Shown in pieces: positions 1-6,345 of a stretch of DNA of 7,239 nucleotides (the first letter of the stretch is position 1; every line of letters starts with the position of its first letter). The position numbers and the translations under genes are program-made. The stretch lies in the NCBI GenBank assembly GCA_013205585.1, contig JABMML010000071.1, forward strand, positions 1 through 7,239. Reading direction: 5' to 3'. The stretch is from Chitinophagaceae bacterium (lineage in GTDB: Bacteria > Bacteroidota > Bacteroidia > Chitinophagales > Chitinophagaceae). The notes under the pieces are model-generated. The model searched no databases. It was not told where the DNA came from and saw only the letters and a program-made list of their open reading frames with translations.

Positions 1-2
1 AA

Positions 3-608
3 CCCTCGAACGGTCCTAATTCAAGCCGCCCCAATGCTAGCTTAGTTACCAACGACGGCGCCTTCCCATGGGTAAATAATGGAAATGATGGAATTAGAAA
101 TTCAAACACTTCAAAAAAGAATGGTAAACAAGGAATGTTTACAGCCAACTTTAAAAACGGAAGTGGAGACTATATGGGTATGGTGGGTTATGCAAATGAT
201 GGCGCAGGCTTTCCTGGTAAAGTAAATACCTTTTTACAAAACAGCATGGGCCTTTATAATATTAGTGGTAATGTAAACGAGTGGGTAGCGGATATTTACC
301 GACCTATGAATAATGTAGACATGGATGATATTAATCCTTATCGTGGTAATAATGCTTTAGATGGAGATGATGGTAATGTTTCAAGCTATGAAACTGGAGG
401 CAATACTTTAATCTCTAATAAATCAAGAGTATATAAAGGAGGTAGCTGGAAAGACCGTCCTTATTGGTTAAACCCTGGCACTAGAAGATTTCTAGACCAA
501 GATAAATCTAATAGCAGCATTGGTTTCAGATGTGCTATTTCTGCTTTTGGTATAGACAGCCCTGGCGCTGAGATTGACAAGAAACCTTGGTGGAAAAGAA
601 TATTTTAA
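3..608 (+). CDS. gldJ: GldJ-type gliding motility / type IX secretion lipoprotein, C-terminal 201 residues (5' end outside window)
   Basis: The reading frame is open from the left edge, so the start and the lipoprotein signal lie outside; an internal ATG at 135 is not the true start. The visible part is the C-terminal half of a formylglycine-generating-enzyme-like (SUMF1/FGE-sulfatase) fold, with landmarks GNVNEW (267-284), YKGGSW (about 432-449) and GFRCA (522-536). Between and around these runs the pattern VYKGGSWKDRPYWL, typical of GldJ rather than of active sulfatase-modifying enzymes. In Flavobacterium johnsoniae, GldJ is an outer-membrane lipoprotein needed for gliding and for stability of type IX secretion components. 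A short tail rich in Trp and basic residues (KPWWKRIF) ends the protein. The next gene starts 12 nt later and murF follows, a neighbour I recall for gldJ in flavobacteria. GldK/PorK is the main alternative, but the motif context and neighbours favour GldJ. Confidence 0.85.
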   Translation, partial: PSNGPNSSRPNASLVTNDGAFPWVNNGNDGIRNSNTSKKNGKQGMFTANFKNGSGDYMGMVGYANDGAGFPGKVNTFLQNSMGLYNISGNVNEWVADIYRPMNNVDMDDINPYRGNNALDGDDGNVSSYETGGNTLISNKSRVYKGGSWKDRPYWLNPGTRRFLDQDKSNSSIGFRCAISAFGIDSPGAEIDKKPWWKRIF

Positions 609-620
609 ATTAATACTTAG

Positions 621-1106
621 ATGAAACTACGCATTGGATCTGGCATCGATTTTCATCAATTAGTAGAAGGCCGTGACCTATTCATTGGCGGTATTAAAAT
701 TCCACATACAAAAGGCGCTTTAGGACATAGCGATGCAGATGTTTTATTACATGCTATTTGTGATGCTTTATTAGGTGCTTTAAGCTTAGGCGATATTGGC
801 ACACATTTTCCTGACACCGATGCTGCTTATAAAAATATTGATAGTAAAATTTTACTTCAAAAAACTTACGACTTAATTACTGCAAAGGGTTATCAAATAG
901 TAAACATAGATGCCACTTTATGTTTAGAAGCACCAAAAATTAAACCCTATGTAATTGCCATGCAGCAGTGTATTGCTAGCATATTACATATTGGAGATAA
1001 AGATATTTCTATTAAAGCTACCACTACTGAAACAATGGGTTTCACCGGTAGAGAAGAAGGCTTAGTAGCCATGGCTACTTGTTTATTAACTGAAGTTAAT
1101 AGTTAA
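621..1106 (+). CDS. ispF: 2-C-methyl-D-erythritol 2,4-cyclodiphosphate synthase (IspF)
   Basis: IspF catalyses the fifth step of the non-mevalonate (MEP) isoprenoid pathway. It converts 4-diphosphocytidyl-methylerythritol 2-phosphate to the cyclic diphosphate with release of CMP; the enzyme is a cytoplasmic homotrimer. The 161-aa length is normal for the family. The metal-binding set is visible: D10 and H12 in the N-terminal GSGIDFH motif, and H44 in the DADVLLHA motif. GDIGTHFPDTD follows at 57-67. The C-terminal signature KATTTE (132-137) plus GFTGREEG (140-147) supplies the CMP and second metal contacts. The ATG is 12 nt after the gldJ stop and gives the canonical short N-terminus, and murF follows after another 12 nt. 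Its product pathway feeds undecaprenyl phosphate, which suits a place next to murF. No key residue is missing. Confidence 0.97.
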   Translation: MKLRIGSGIDFHQLVEGRDLFIGGIKIPHTKGALGHSDADVLLHAICDALLGALSLGDIGTHFPDTDAAYKNIDSKILLQKTYDLITAKGYQIVNIDATLCLEAPKIKPYVIAMQQCIASILHIGDKDISIKATTTETMGFTGREEGLVAMATCLLTEVNS

Positions 1107-1118
1107 ATCTGCTACCTT

Positions 1119-2471
1119 ATGAAGCAGTTTAGCACAACTAGTTCTCCCCTTTCAACTGCCGATTTATATGAAATATATAAGTCATATTCACAAGTACAAA
1201 CCGATACACGTCAATTAAAAAAAGGCGATCTATACTTTGCACTCAAAGGACCCAATTTTAATGGAAATGAATTTGCACTTCAAGCATTAGAACAAGGTGC
1301 CACTTATGCCATTGTGGATGAACAAGTAAACGCTAGCGCGCATTTACAAGAGCGAATTATATATGTAGCAGATGTTTTAAGTTCTTTGCAAGCCCTTTCG
1401 AAATTTCACCGCGAACAATTTAATATCCCCTTTATTGCCATTACAGGTAGCAATGGAAAAACAACTACTAAAGAATTGGTGGCGGCTGTATTAGGCAGTC
1501 ATTATACAATTTATACTACGAAAGGAAATTTAAATAATCATATTGGCGTTCCCCTTACCCTACTAAGCATAAAGCAAGACGCTCAATTTGCCATTATTGA
1601 AATGGGCGCGAATCATTTAAAAGAAATTGAATCTTATTGTAGTTATACTTTACCTACGCATGGACTTATTAATAATTGCGGCAAAGCGCATTTAGAAGGC
1701 TTTGGTGGAGAAGAAGGTGTGAGAAAAGGCAAAGGAGAATTGTATGATTATTTAAAAATACATAATGGCACCGCTTTTATAAATAGCGATTTAGATTATT
1801 TAGTAAAAATGAGCCAAGGTATTGAAATAGTCATTAGCTATGGTACCAATAGCGGCCAACTGCAAGCAAAAGTATTCGAGGTAGTTACTGGACAAAGTAC
1901 TAATGATTTTTTAGCATTAGAAATTACAGCTTCAACCAATGCAGCTTTATTAAATAAAGTCATCAAGACTCAATTAGTAGGATCTTATAATTTACCCAAT
2001 GTACTAGCCGCTATTAGCATTGGCCTATCATTTGAAGTACCTGTAGCAAAAATAATGACTGCCATTGAAAACTACATGCCTACCAATAGCCGCTCACAAT
2101 TAATAGAGTGGAAAAATAATAAAGTTATACTTGACGCTTATAACGCTAACCCTAGTAGTATGCAATTAGCCATTGAAAATTTTGCAAAAATAGATACTGC
2201 TAAAAAAATACTTTGCATAGGGGGTATGAGAGAATTAGGTAAAGAAAGCCAAGCTGAACATCAAGCCTTGATTGAGCAAATTAAAGCTGCTCATTTTGAA
2301 AAAGTTATTTTAGTAGGTAAGGAATTTGAAAACTGTCAACATGCATTTACTTATTTTGAAAATAGTGCCTTAGCCAAAAACTGGCTGGACCAAGAAAACT
2401 TCACTAACCATTTCTTTTTAATCAAGGGCTCTAGAGGCATTCAAATGGAAAAAATGATTGGTATTGATTAA
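1119..2471 (+). CDS. murF: UDP-N-acetylmuramoyl-tripeptide--D-alanyl-D-alanine ligase (MurF)
   Basis: MurF adds the D-Ala-D-Ala dipeptide to UDP-MurNAc-tripeptide using ATP, the final cytoplasmic step in building the peptidoglycan precursor. The 450-aa length is typical. The three Mur-ligase domains can be followed. The N-terminal substrate domain (about 1-103) contains TDTRQLKKGDLYFAL. The central ATPase domain has the P-loop GSNGKTTTK (110-118), the GNLNNHIGVP motif (136-145), EMGANH (161-166) and KAHLEGFG (189-196). The C-terminal domain carries ILDAYNANP (337-345), GGMRELG (368-374) and KGSRG with ME (436-444). NNCGKAH replaces the more usual NIGKAH, a mild variation. The gene is co-directional with ispF, with a 12-nt gap, and is probably the last gene of the operon, since an AT-rich hairpin and a new promoter lie downstream. 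Confidence 0.97.
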   Translation: MKQFSTTSSPLSTADLYEIYKSYSQVQTDTRQLKKGDLYFALKGPNFNGNEFALQALEQGATYAIVDEQVNASAHLQERIIYVADVLSSLQALSKFHREQFNIPFIAITGSNGKTTTKELVAAVLGSHYTIYTTKGNLNNHIGVPLTLLSIKQDAQFAIIEMGANHLKEIESYCSYTLPTHGLINNCGKAHLEGFGGEEGVRKGKGELYDYLKIHNGTAFINSDLDYLVKMSQGIEIVISYGTNSGQLQAKVFEVVTGQSTNDFLALEITASTNAALLNKVIKTQLVGSYNLPNVLAAISIGLSFEVPVAKIMTAIENYMPTNSRSQLIEWKNNKVILDAYNANPSSMQLAIENFAKIDTAKKILCIGGMRELGKESQAEHQALIEQIKAAHFEKVILVGKEFENCQHAFTYFENSALAKNWLDQENFTNHFFLIKGSRGIQMEKMIGID

Positions 2472-2510
2472 GCATTACGCTTATATGAATTTAAAAGCCC
2501 GATTAGCATC

Positions 2511-2533
2511 AGTTTTAGTTTTATTCTAAAACT
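2511..2533 (+). terminator. Short AT-rich hairpin after murF, possible weak terminator
   Basis: A perfect 8-bp inverted repeat, AGTTTTAG / CTAAAACT (2511-2518 and 2526-2533), has a 7-nt loop and is followed by a T-rich stretch. It lies 40 nt after the murF stop and just before the promoter of the next gene. The stem has only two G:C pairs, so termination may be weak; it could instead be chance in AT-rich DNA. Confidence 0.35.
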
Positions 2534-2547
2534 TATTTTATATTCGA

Positions 2548-2555
2548 TACCTTTG
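2548..2555 (+). promoter_or_regulatory. Bacteroidota -7 promoter element TACCTTTG for the DUF983 gene
   Basis: TACCTTTG matches the Bacteroidota housekeeping -7 consensus TAnnTTTG exactly. It ends 4 nt before the ATG at 2560, so transcription would begin at or very near the start codon and the mRNA would be nearly leaderless. I see no convincing -33 TTTG box at the usual 19-21 nt spacing, where the upstream DNA is simply AT-rich. Confidence 0.6.
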
Positions 2556-2559
2556 CGGC

Positions 2560-3003
2560 ATGGCTACTAACTATTTATGGAGTACGATTAATAATCGTTG
2601 TCCAAGATGCAGAGAAGGAAAACTTTTTGTTTCTAGTAATCTTTATAATTTATCTTCTATCACTACCATGAACGAAAAATGTCCTGTTTGCGGACAGCCC
2701 ACAGAAATTGAAGTTGGGTTTTATTACGGTACAGGCTATGTGAGTTATGCATTAACGGTTGCCTACTTCGTTTCAACCTTTGTAGCATGGAAGGTACTCA
2801 TTGGAATGACTTTTGATTTAGACGATAATAGAATTTTTTATTGGATGGGTACAGCTATAGTAACACTCCTATTTATGCAGCCCTTACTAATGCGCTTATC
2901 AAGGTCTATTTGGTTGGGCTGGTTTGTTTCCTATAATAAGAACTGGAAAAACGAACCATTGGAATACAATGAGCGCATGGGTCATAATAGAAAAGAGCAT
3001 TAA
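2560..3003 (+). CDS. DUF983 family membrane protein with two CxxC zinc-finger-like pairs
   Basis: This 147-aa protein matches the pattern of the DUF983 family, whose function is unknown. A cytosolic N-terminus carries CPRC (C14, C17) and CPVCG (C41, C44), four cysteines able to bind zinc. Next comes the family stretch EIEVGFYYGTGYVSYAL (about 49-65). Two membrane segments follow (about 60-83 and 93-112), then a short basic tail. The ATG at 2560 is fixed by the CPRC motif only 13 residues downstream, since the next in-frame Met (37) would remove it. It appears to be a single-gene transcription unit, with its own -7 element upstream and a strong terminator downstream. Composition resembles the operon to its left, so it marks the last core-type gene before the AT-rich block. 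No reaction can be assigned. Confidence 0.9.
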   Translation: MATNYLWSTINNRCPRCREGKLFVSSNLYNLSSITTMNEKCPVCGQPTEIEVGFYYGTGYVSYALTVAYFVSTFVAWKVLIGMTFDLDDNRIFYWMGTAIVTLLFMQPLLMRLSRSIWLGWFVSYNKNWKNEPLEYNERMGHNRKEH

Positions 3004-3046
3004 TATTCGATCCGCTCCGCTACAATTTAATATTTAAAACTGTCAA

Positions 3047-3075
3047 AGCATAGAAACATTTCTATGCTATTTTTT
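3047..3075 (+). terminator. Rho-independent terminator of the DUF983 gene
   Basis: A perfect inverted repeat, AGCATAGAAA (3047-3056) and TTTCTATGCT (3059-3068), forms a 9-10 bp stem with a very short loop. It is followed at once by ATTTTTT. It lies 44 nt after the DUF983 stop in the right orientation, and no other gene ends here. Confidence 0.85.
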
Positions 3076-3144
3076 ATTAAACTATTTTAAGAAATTTTTA
3101 ATTATGATTTTATTTCAAAAAATAAATCTAATATTAATTATGAA

Positions 3145-3207
3145 ATGAAAATAATGTTGTTGTCATTTACATTGTTCATCAATTCAAAAGATTATAAAAT
3201 TTAATGC
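3145..3207 (+). promoter_or_regulatory. AT-rich leader of the small lipoprotein gene with a weak promoter candidate and a 19-codon mini-ORF
   Basis: Between the terminator and the next gene the DNA is very AT-rich. A TTG at 3172-3174 followed 18 nt later by TATAAAATTT (3193-3202) could serve as -33/-7 elements, but the -7 match to TAnnTTTG is poor. A 19-codon frame (3145-3204, starting MKIMLLSFTL) ends 3 nt before the lipoprotein ATG. It could be a leader peptide or chance. Confidence 0.2.
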
Positions 3208-3417
3208 ATGAAAAAAATAAGTACAGTTTTTATTTTATTTATTATTATTTGCTTTAGTGGTTGTAATATGAAAAATAATATAGCATTAAATGGCAAAGAT
3301 TTGCATGTTAGTAAATTGGAAATATTGAAAGCGACTAAAGTGGTCAGTCAACATTCTGATACAAGCAATAAAGAACAACTAACAGGTGATTTTAGATATG
3401 ATTACTTGTTTAAATAA
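3208..3417 (+). CDS. Small orphan lipoprotein, 69 aa, unknown function
   Basis: I do not recognise this protein. The N-terminus is a clear lipoprotein signal: Met-Lys-Lys, a hydrophobic core (about residues 6-16) and the lipobox FSGC with the acylated cysteine at C19. The mature part is only about 50 residues, polar, with no repeats and no further cysteine. It ends in an aromatic/basic stretch (FRYDYLFK). The signal sequence makes this a believable gene despite its length. It stands alone, with a strong terminator upstream and about 205 nt to the next gene. Its low GC (13 of 60 bases in the line 3241-3300) matches the cassette downstream. It could be a remnant of a longer lipoprotein or a small envelope partner of the nearby secreted peptide; neither can be shown here. 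Confidence 0.6.
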   Translation: MKKISTVFILFIIICFSGCNMKNNIALNGKDLHVSKLEILKATKVVSQHSDTSNKEQLTGDFRYDYLFK

Positions 3418-3420
3418 GAA

Positions 3421-3600
3421 TTTGGTACCAAAAGGGTTTTTCAATTACCCTGACTGCGGCCGCGGTTAAATAATTAGACGTTGGTAGGAAACGTTACTAC
3501 TTCGGGACTTGTTAACAGCCGAGTAAGTATTTACAAACATGGAAACTTTCAGATAAGAAATAAAAATCCGCTGCAATTACTACACGGCGATTAATGGGGT
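3421..3600. other. Higher-GC non-coding stretch with foldable segments: possible structured RNA or dispersed repeat
   Basis: This stretch has no credible gene in any frame. By hand count about 72 of 180 bases are G or C (40%), against 22-27% in neighbouring lines. It opens with a 12-nt perfect palindrome, TTTGGTACCAAA (3421-3432), then AGGGT/ACCCT (3433-3437 with 3447-3451), then the GC-rich palindrome GCGGCCGC (3456-3463). Two imperfect hairpins can be drawn. The first, at 3495-3529, has the core UUCGG/CCGAG plus an outer UACU/AGUA. The second, at 3565-3592, pairs AAUC-GCUG with CGGCGAUU around one bulged C. It ends 22 nt before the peptide gene. It could be a cis-acting RNA, a small RNA, or a copy of an intergenic repeat. 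Strand is not determined. Confidence 0.4.
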
Positions 3601-3622
3601 ATGAAAACAACAATTTTATTTT

Positions 3623-3922
3623 ATGAAAAAAATGAAGAATTATTTTCTTGTTATGATGGTTTCATTGATGATGATTATGCCTGCTTTGACTGGAACTAAC
3701 GCAACATACGCAAAAAGTAATGTAACCTTAGCATATGCTGATTTTGATTGGCTCGCAGCAGCTGGAGCTGTTCAAGGATTATTCGAGGCAATTGAGGGAT
3801 TGTTTTGTCCAGATACACCTCAAAATAGGTGTAAAGGAGGTGTTTGTCAGTCAGGTGCTTGTATTAGTTTTAGAACAGCATGTGGCACAAATGGTTCATC
3901 TTGTGGTGAACAAGAAAGTTAA
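3623..3922 (+). CDS. Secreted cysteine-rich peptide precursor, NVEALA-like, 99 aa
   Basis: The precursor has a strong signal peptide: basic MKKMKN, a Met/Leu/Val-rich core to about residue 23, and probable cleavage after ATYA (A30). A short hydrophobic/acidic stretch follows (FDWLAAAGAVQGLFEAIEGLF, about 41-61, helix-prone). The C-terminal domain has six cysteines, C62, C70, C75, C80, C87 and C94, in a Gly/Ser-rich context, with only the polar tail GEQES after the last. An even, closely spaced set of six suggests three disulfides in an exported mini-protein. The layout recalls Bacteroidota NVEALA-type peptides (signal, then EA-L-like segment, then Cys-rich tail), but the literal NVEALA motif is absent, so this is resemblance only. 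It is first in a cassette with a propeller-like lipoprotein, and a long hairpin follows its stop. Function unknown: a toxin, signal or surface peptide are all possible. Confidence 0.8.
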   Translation: MKKMKNYFLVMMVSLMMIMPALTGTNATYAKSNVTLAYADFDWLAAAGAVQGLFEAIEGLFCPDTPQNRCKGGVCQSGACISFRTACGTNGSSCGEQES

Positions 3923-3935
3923 TAATAAATACACC

Positions 3936-3972
3936 TATTATGATCATCCCTTATAAAAGGATGATCATAATA
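3936..3972 (+). promoter_or_regulatory. 14-bp perfect inverted repeat between the peptide gene and the propeller lipoprotein gene
   Basis: TATTATGATCATCC (3936-3949) and GGATGATCATAATA (3959-3972) are perfect reverse complements around a 9-nt loop. The stem starts 14 nt after the peptide stop and ends 13 nt before the next ATG. No T-run follows, so it is not a classical terminator. It may protect the 3' end of the peptide mRNA or set unequal expression of peptide and downstream genes. A palindromic operator is the other option. Confidence 0.6.
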
Positions 3973-3985
3973 TATATAAAATGAT

Positions 3986-5137
3986 ATGAAACATATAGAA
4001 AGAATATTGTTTACTACAATTATTTTAATTCAATTAACAAGTTGTGGGATCGAAAAAAATATTGTACCTCATAATGAAGTTGAATGGTATATAGAAAAAG
4101 GCGTTATTAAAGATTATAAAACATTAAAATTTAAGCAAAGTTTAAATTCATTACAAGATTTTAATAATTCTGGTAATAATAATTATTTTATAATCGATTC
4201 AAATATTATTGTGTATGATAACCTTTTTCATACAATAACAATATTTGATTATTCAGGAAAGATAATTAAACAAAATGGAGGTATAGAAAAAACAATAGAT
4301 TACAATAAATTTACTAGACCCTATTCATTTTCTAATTACTCAAATGGTTATGTATCAATTTTCGGTAGAGAATATACATTATTAAGTAATGATTTAGAAA
4401 TTAAATCAATCAATAAAATAAAATTTCTAGGGGGTGAAAAATTAAAATCAATGTTATCAGTTCCAAATGCAAATAATATGACAGCATATGAACTAAATGA
4501 ACGTTATAAGAGTTTTTATCAAATTTCAGAAAATGAGATTATAGTATCAATTGAATCTGAAGCTCCTTCATTTAACCCCTATAATACATTACAATATTTT
4601 CTAAAATCAAGACCTTTTGGAATATTTAATATTGAAAAAGGAACACTTGCCCCAGTTCCAATTACAAGAAGTTCGCTATATAAAGATAAATGTTGCTTAA
4701 CTGTTCAAGATGCATCCTATATTGTAAAAAAAGATTCACTATTTTATATTCAATTCGCTGCCGATTCTTTAATATATGTGTATAATAAAGATTTTATACA
4801 AAAATATGCATTTGGTAATTCAGGTAAATTTTTACAAAATAAAATATATAATGACGGATTAGATATCGCATTCGATCAAGAAAAATATTTGACCCTTGAA
4901 AAAAAGGCTAATTCAATTGAAGCATTATTTATATTTAAAAAAGAATTTATTTGTAGAATTATTAATAATAATTCAAGCAAAGAAAAATATCTACAAATAT
5001 ATAAAGGGGTTAATCTTATTTATGAAAAAGAGATTCCATTTACTTTCAAATTTATAGGAACAATTAATACCAGTATTGTGGGTTTAGTATATGATAATGA
5101 AAACAAAAATAAAATATGTATACTAAGTCAATATTGA
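3986..5137 (+). CDS. Lipoprotein, probable 6-bladed beta-propeller family, 383 aa
   Basis: The N-terminus is a lipoprotein signal with lipobox LTSC and acylation at C20, so the protein is membrane-anchored on the periplasmic or surface side. The rest is beta-rich with no membrane segments. Segments such as IIVYDNLFHTITIFDYSGK (about 74-92) and the stretch around 252-280 (FYIQF, then SLIYVYNKDF, then FGNSGK) have the strand-turn-strand pattern of Bacteroidota 6-bladed propeller or DUF4221-like lipoproteins. In those families each blade ends in a 'drIyvFD..Gk' motif. The match is by pattern, not strong identity. The gene sits 13 nt after the inverted repeat and overlaps the next gene by 22 nt, so the two are probably translated from one message. 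Related propeller proteins often accompany NVEALA-type peptides in Bacteroidota. Binding or handling of the Cys-rich peptide is a plausible but unproven role. Confidence 0.75.
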   Translation: MKHIERILFTTIILIQLTSCGIEKNIVPHNEVEWYIEKGVIKDYKTLKFKQSLNSLQDFNNSGNNNYFIIDSNIIVYDNLFHTITIFDYSGKIIKQNGGIEKTIDYNKFTRPYSFSNYSNGYVSIFGREYTLLSNDLEIKSINKIKFLGGEKLKSMLSVPNANNMTAYELNERYKSFYQISENEIIVSIESEAPSFNPYNTLQYFLKSRPFGIFNIEKGTLAPVPITRSSLYKDKCCLTVQDASYIVKKDSLFYIQFAADSLIYVYNKDFIQKYAFGNSGKFLQNKIYNDGLDIAFDQEKYLTLEKKANSIEALFIFKKEFICRIINNNSSKEKYLQIYKGVNLIYEKEIPFTFKFIGTINTSIVGLVYDNENKNKICILSQY

Positions 5138-6339
5138 TATTCTTTATTTGCTCTATAATCTATATGGAAAGTAAAGCTCAAGTCGAGAAAAAAATTCAAG
5201 GTACAATTATTAATGGTATAACAAGTTTACCAATAGAAGGAGTATTTCTTAAATCAAAAAACAATGAATCAAATGCCATTACTGATAATGAAGGTTATTT
5301 TTCAATGCTTTTGATAAACAACTCATCAAGTAATGATAGTATTATAATTAATGCACTTGGTTATAAAAGTATTAAAATTCCTATTTTAATATTAAATAAA
5401 GAACCAATCAAACTATACGAAGACATAGTGACTTTGCCAGAAGTTATTGTTCAATCTTTATTCAATTGGGATAATTTTGTAAAAAAAATTAAATTAGATT
5501 TTGCAAAATTACCATTTGAATCAGAAATTCAAAAAATCGTTTCAATAAAAATAGATTCAAAATTGCCAAAAGAATACTTACTTAAAGGTTATGCACATGA
5601 TGAAGGGCTTACTAAAGAAGGTTTAAGAGGTAATATAAGAGGCAAATCGCTTAGTTATGGTGTATTTTTTAATAAATTTTCAGATATAGTTTCATTCATA
5701 AATTATAATGGATCGGAATTTCCACTAGCTTTTACAGATTTTGAAAGAGGTGAATTTTATTGGTTATTACTTATGTTCAATTCTAATTCCCCATATGCTG
5801 ATTGTAAAATTAAAGATGTGACTACATTAGGTGGAGATAGTATTTATGTAATTAATTATAAACCCAAAATTGATGAGTCGAAAAACCAAATTAATAAAAT
5901 AAATCGACGTATTAACCGGCAAAATATTGGAAATATCCATTATTTATCCTTAGATAAAACATTTTATATTCGAAAAAAAGATTTCACCATAATACAAATC
6001 GATTTTAAACAAAGAAATGAAATTTCTAATGCTGATACTAGTGCTAATATCAAGAATATTCGTGGAATAAGCGGTTCGGTAAAATTTGAATATTTTAATG
6101 GCACGCCTCACCCTGTTTTTTTGAATGAGAAGTATATTTATGAAGATAAATATGGAAATATAATTGAAAGAGAAGATAAAGTTTACTACTCTAATATACA
6201 AATGATTAGACTTAGTGAAACTGAACTAAAAAAGAAATATCAATTAGCTAAAATTTTTCAAACTTACCCAAGACGTCAATTTAATAATATATATAGCGAA
6301 AAAATAGGCCCATTTTACTATACTCCAACAATAAAATAA
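5116..6339 (+). CDS. Exported CarboxypepD_reg-like domain protein, 407 aa
   Basis: A signal peptide is present: MYTK, a hydrophobic core of residues 5-17, and probable cleavage after SKA (A21|Q22). Residues about 26-100 form a carboxypeptidase-regulatory-like beta-sandwich, with IQGTIING, then LPIEGV, then TDNEGYFSM, then INALGYKS. This is the module found at the N-terminus of SusC/TonB-dependent proteins. Here no plug or 22-strand barrel follows. The remaining 300 residues are a mixed, lysine-rich region I do not recognise, starting with LPEVIVQS. Alternating strands near its end (KFEYFNGTPHPVFLNEKYIYEDKYG) suggest an envelope protein, possibly outer-membrane attached. The start at 5116 overlaps the upstream gene by 22 nt. 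It is preferred because the next Met (17) would destroy the signal peptide. DUF1573 follows 6 nt later, so it is certainly in the same operon. Function unknown. Confidence 0.8.
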   Translation: MYTKSILIFFICSIIYMESKAQVEKKIQGTIINGITSLPIEGVFLKSKNNESNAITDNEGYFSMLLINNSSSNDSIIINALGYKSIKIPILILNKEPIKLYEDIVTLPEVIVQSLFNWDNFVKKIKLDFAKLPFESEIQKIVSIKIDSKLPKEYLLKGYAHDEGLTKEGLRGNIRGKSLSYGVFFNKFSDIVSFINYNGSEFPLAFTDFERGEFYWLLLMFNSNSPYADCKIKDVTTLGGDSIYVINYKPKIDESKNQINKINRRINRQNIGNIHYLSLDKTFYIRKKDFTIIQIDFKQRNEISNADTSANIKNIRGISGSVKFEYFNGTPHPVFLNEKYIYEDKYGNIIEREDKVYYSNIQMIRLSETELKKKYQLAKIFQTYPRRQFNNIYSEKIGPFYYTPTIK

Positions 6340-6345
6340 AAATCT

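Noticed and set aside
1..9. AACCCTCGA at the left edge identical to part of the tRNA-Ser T-arm region
   Set aside because: Nine bases inside the gldJ reading frame is expected by chance and is not a usable attachment-site repeat.
3145..3204. 19-codon hydrophobic mini-ORF just before the small lipoprotein
   Set aside because: Too short to support as a gene; it is mentioned only as a possible leader in the regulatory entry.
3424..3465. GGTACC, GCGGCCGC and CCGCGG sites close together, resembling a cloning polylinker
   Set aside because: The intervening sequence does not match a vector linker that I know, and the sites are explained by local palindromes; contamination is not supported.
3464..3480. 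GTTAAAT followed by TTAGAC, resembling an integron attC R' box
   Set aside because: No matching RYYYAAC box with the proper pairing was found upstream, and there is no integrase or cassette array.
3482..3594. Open plus-strand frame (acg ttg gta ... to the taa at about 3592-3594) in the structured stretch
   Set aside because: It is bounded by an upstream stop, has no start codon and spans under 40 residues; RNA structure or a repeat explains it better.
3601..3699. 32-codon frame starting at the ATG upstream of the peptide gene
   Set aside because: It is out of frame with the peptide, has no motif, and overlaps the region encoding a convincing signal peptide.
3735..3956. 73-codon plus-strand frame overlapping the Cys-rich peptide gene
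   Set aside because: It lies in another frame of a gene with a clear signal peptide and cysteine pattern; it has no signal or motif of its own and runs into the inverted repeat.
5950..6201. 83-codon minus-strand frame, hydrophobic
   Set aside because: It is antisense to the CarboxypepD_reg gene; its Ile/Phe-rich make-up is what AT-rich coding DNA gives on the opposite strand.
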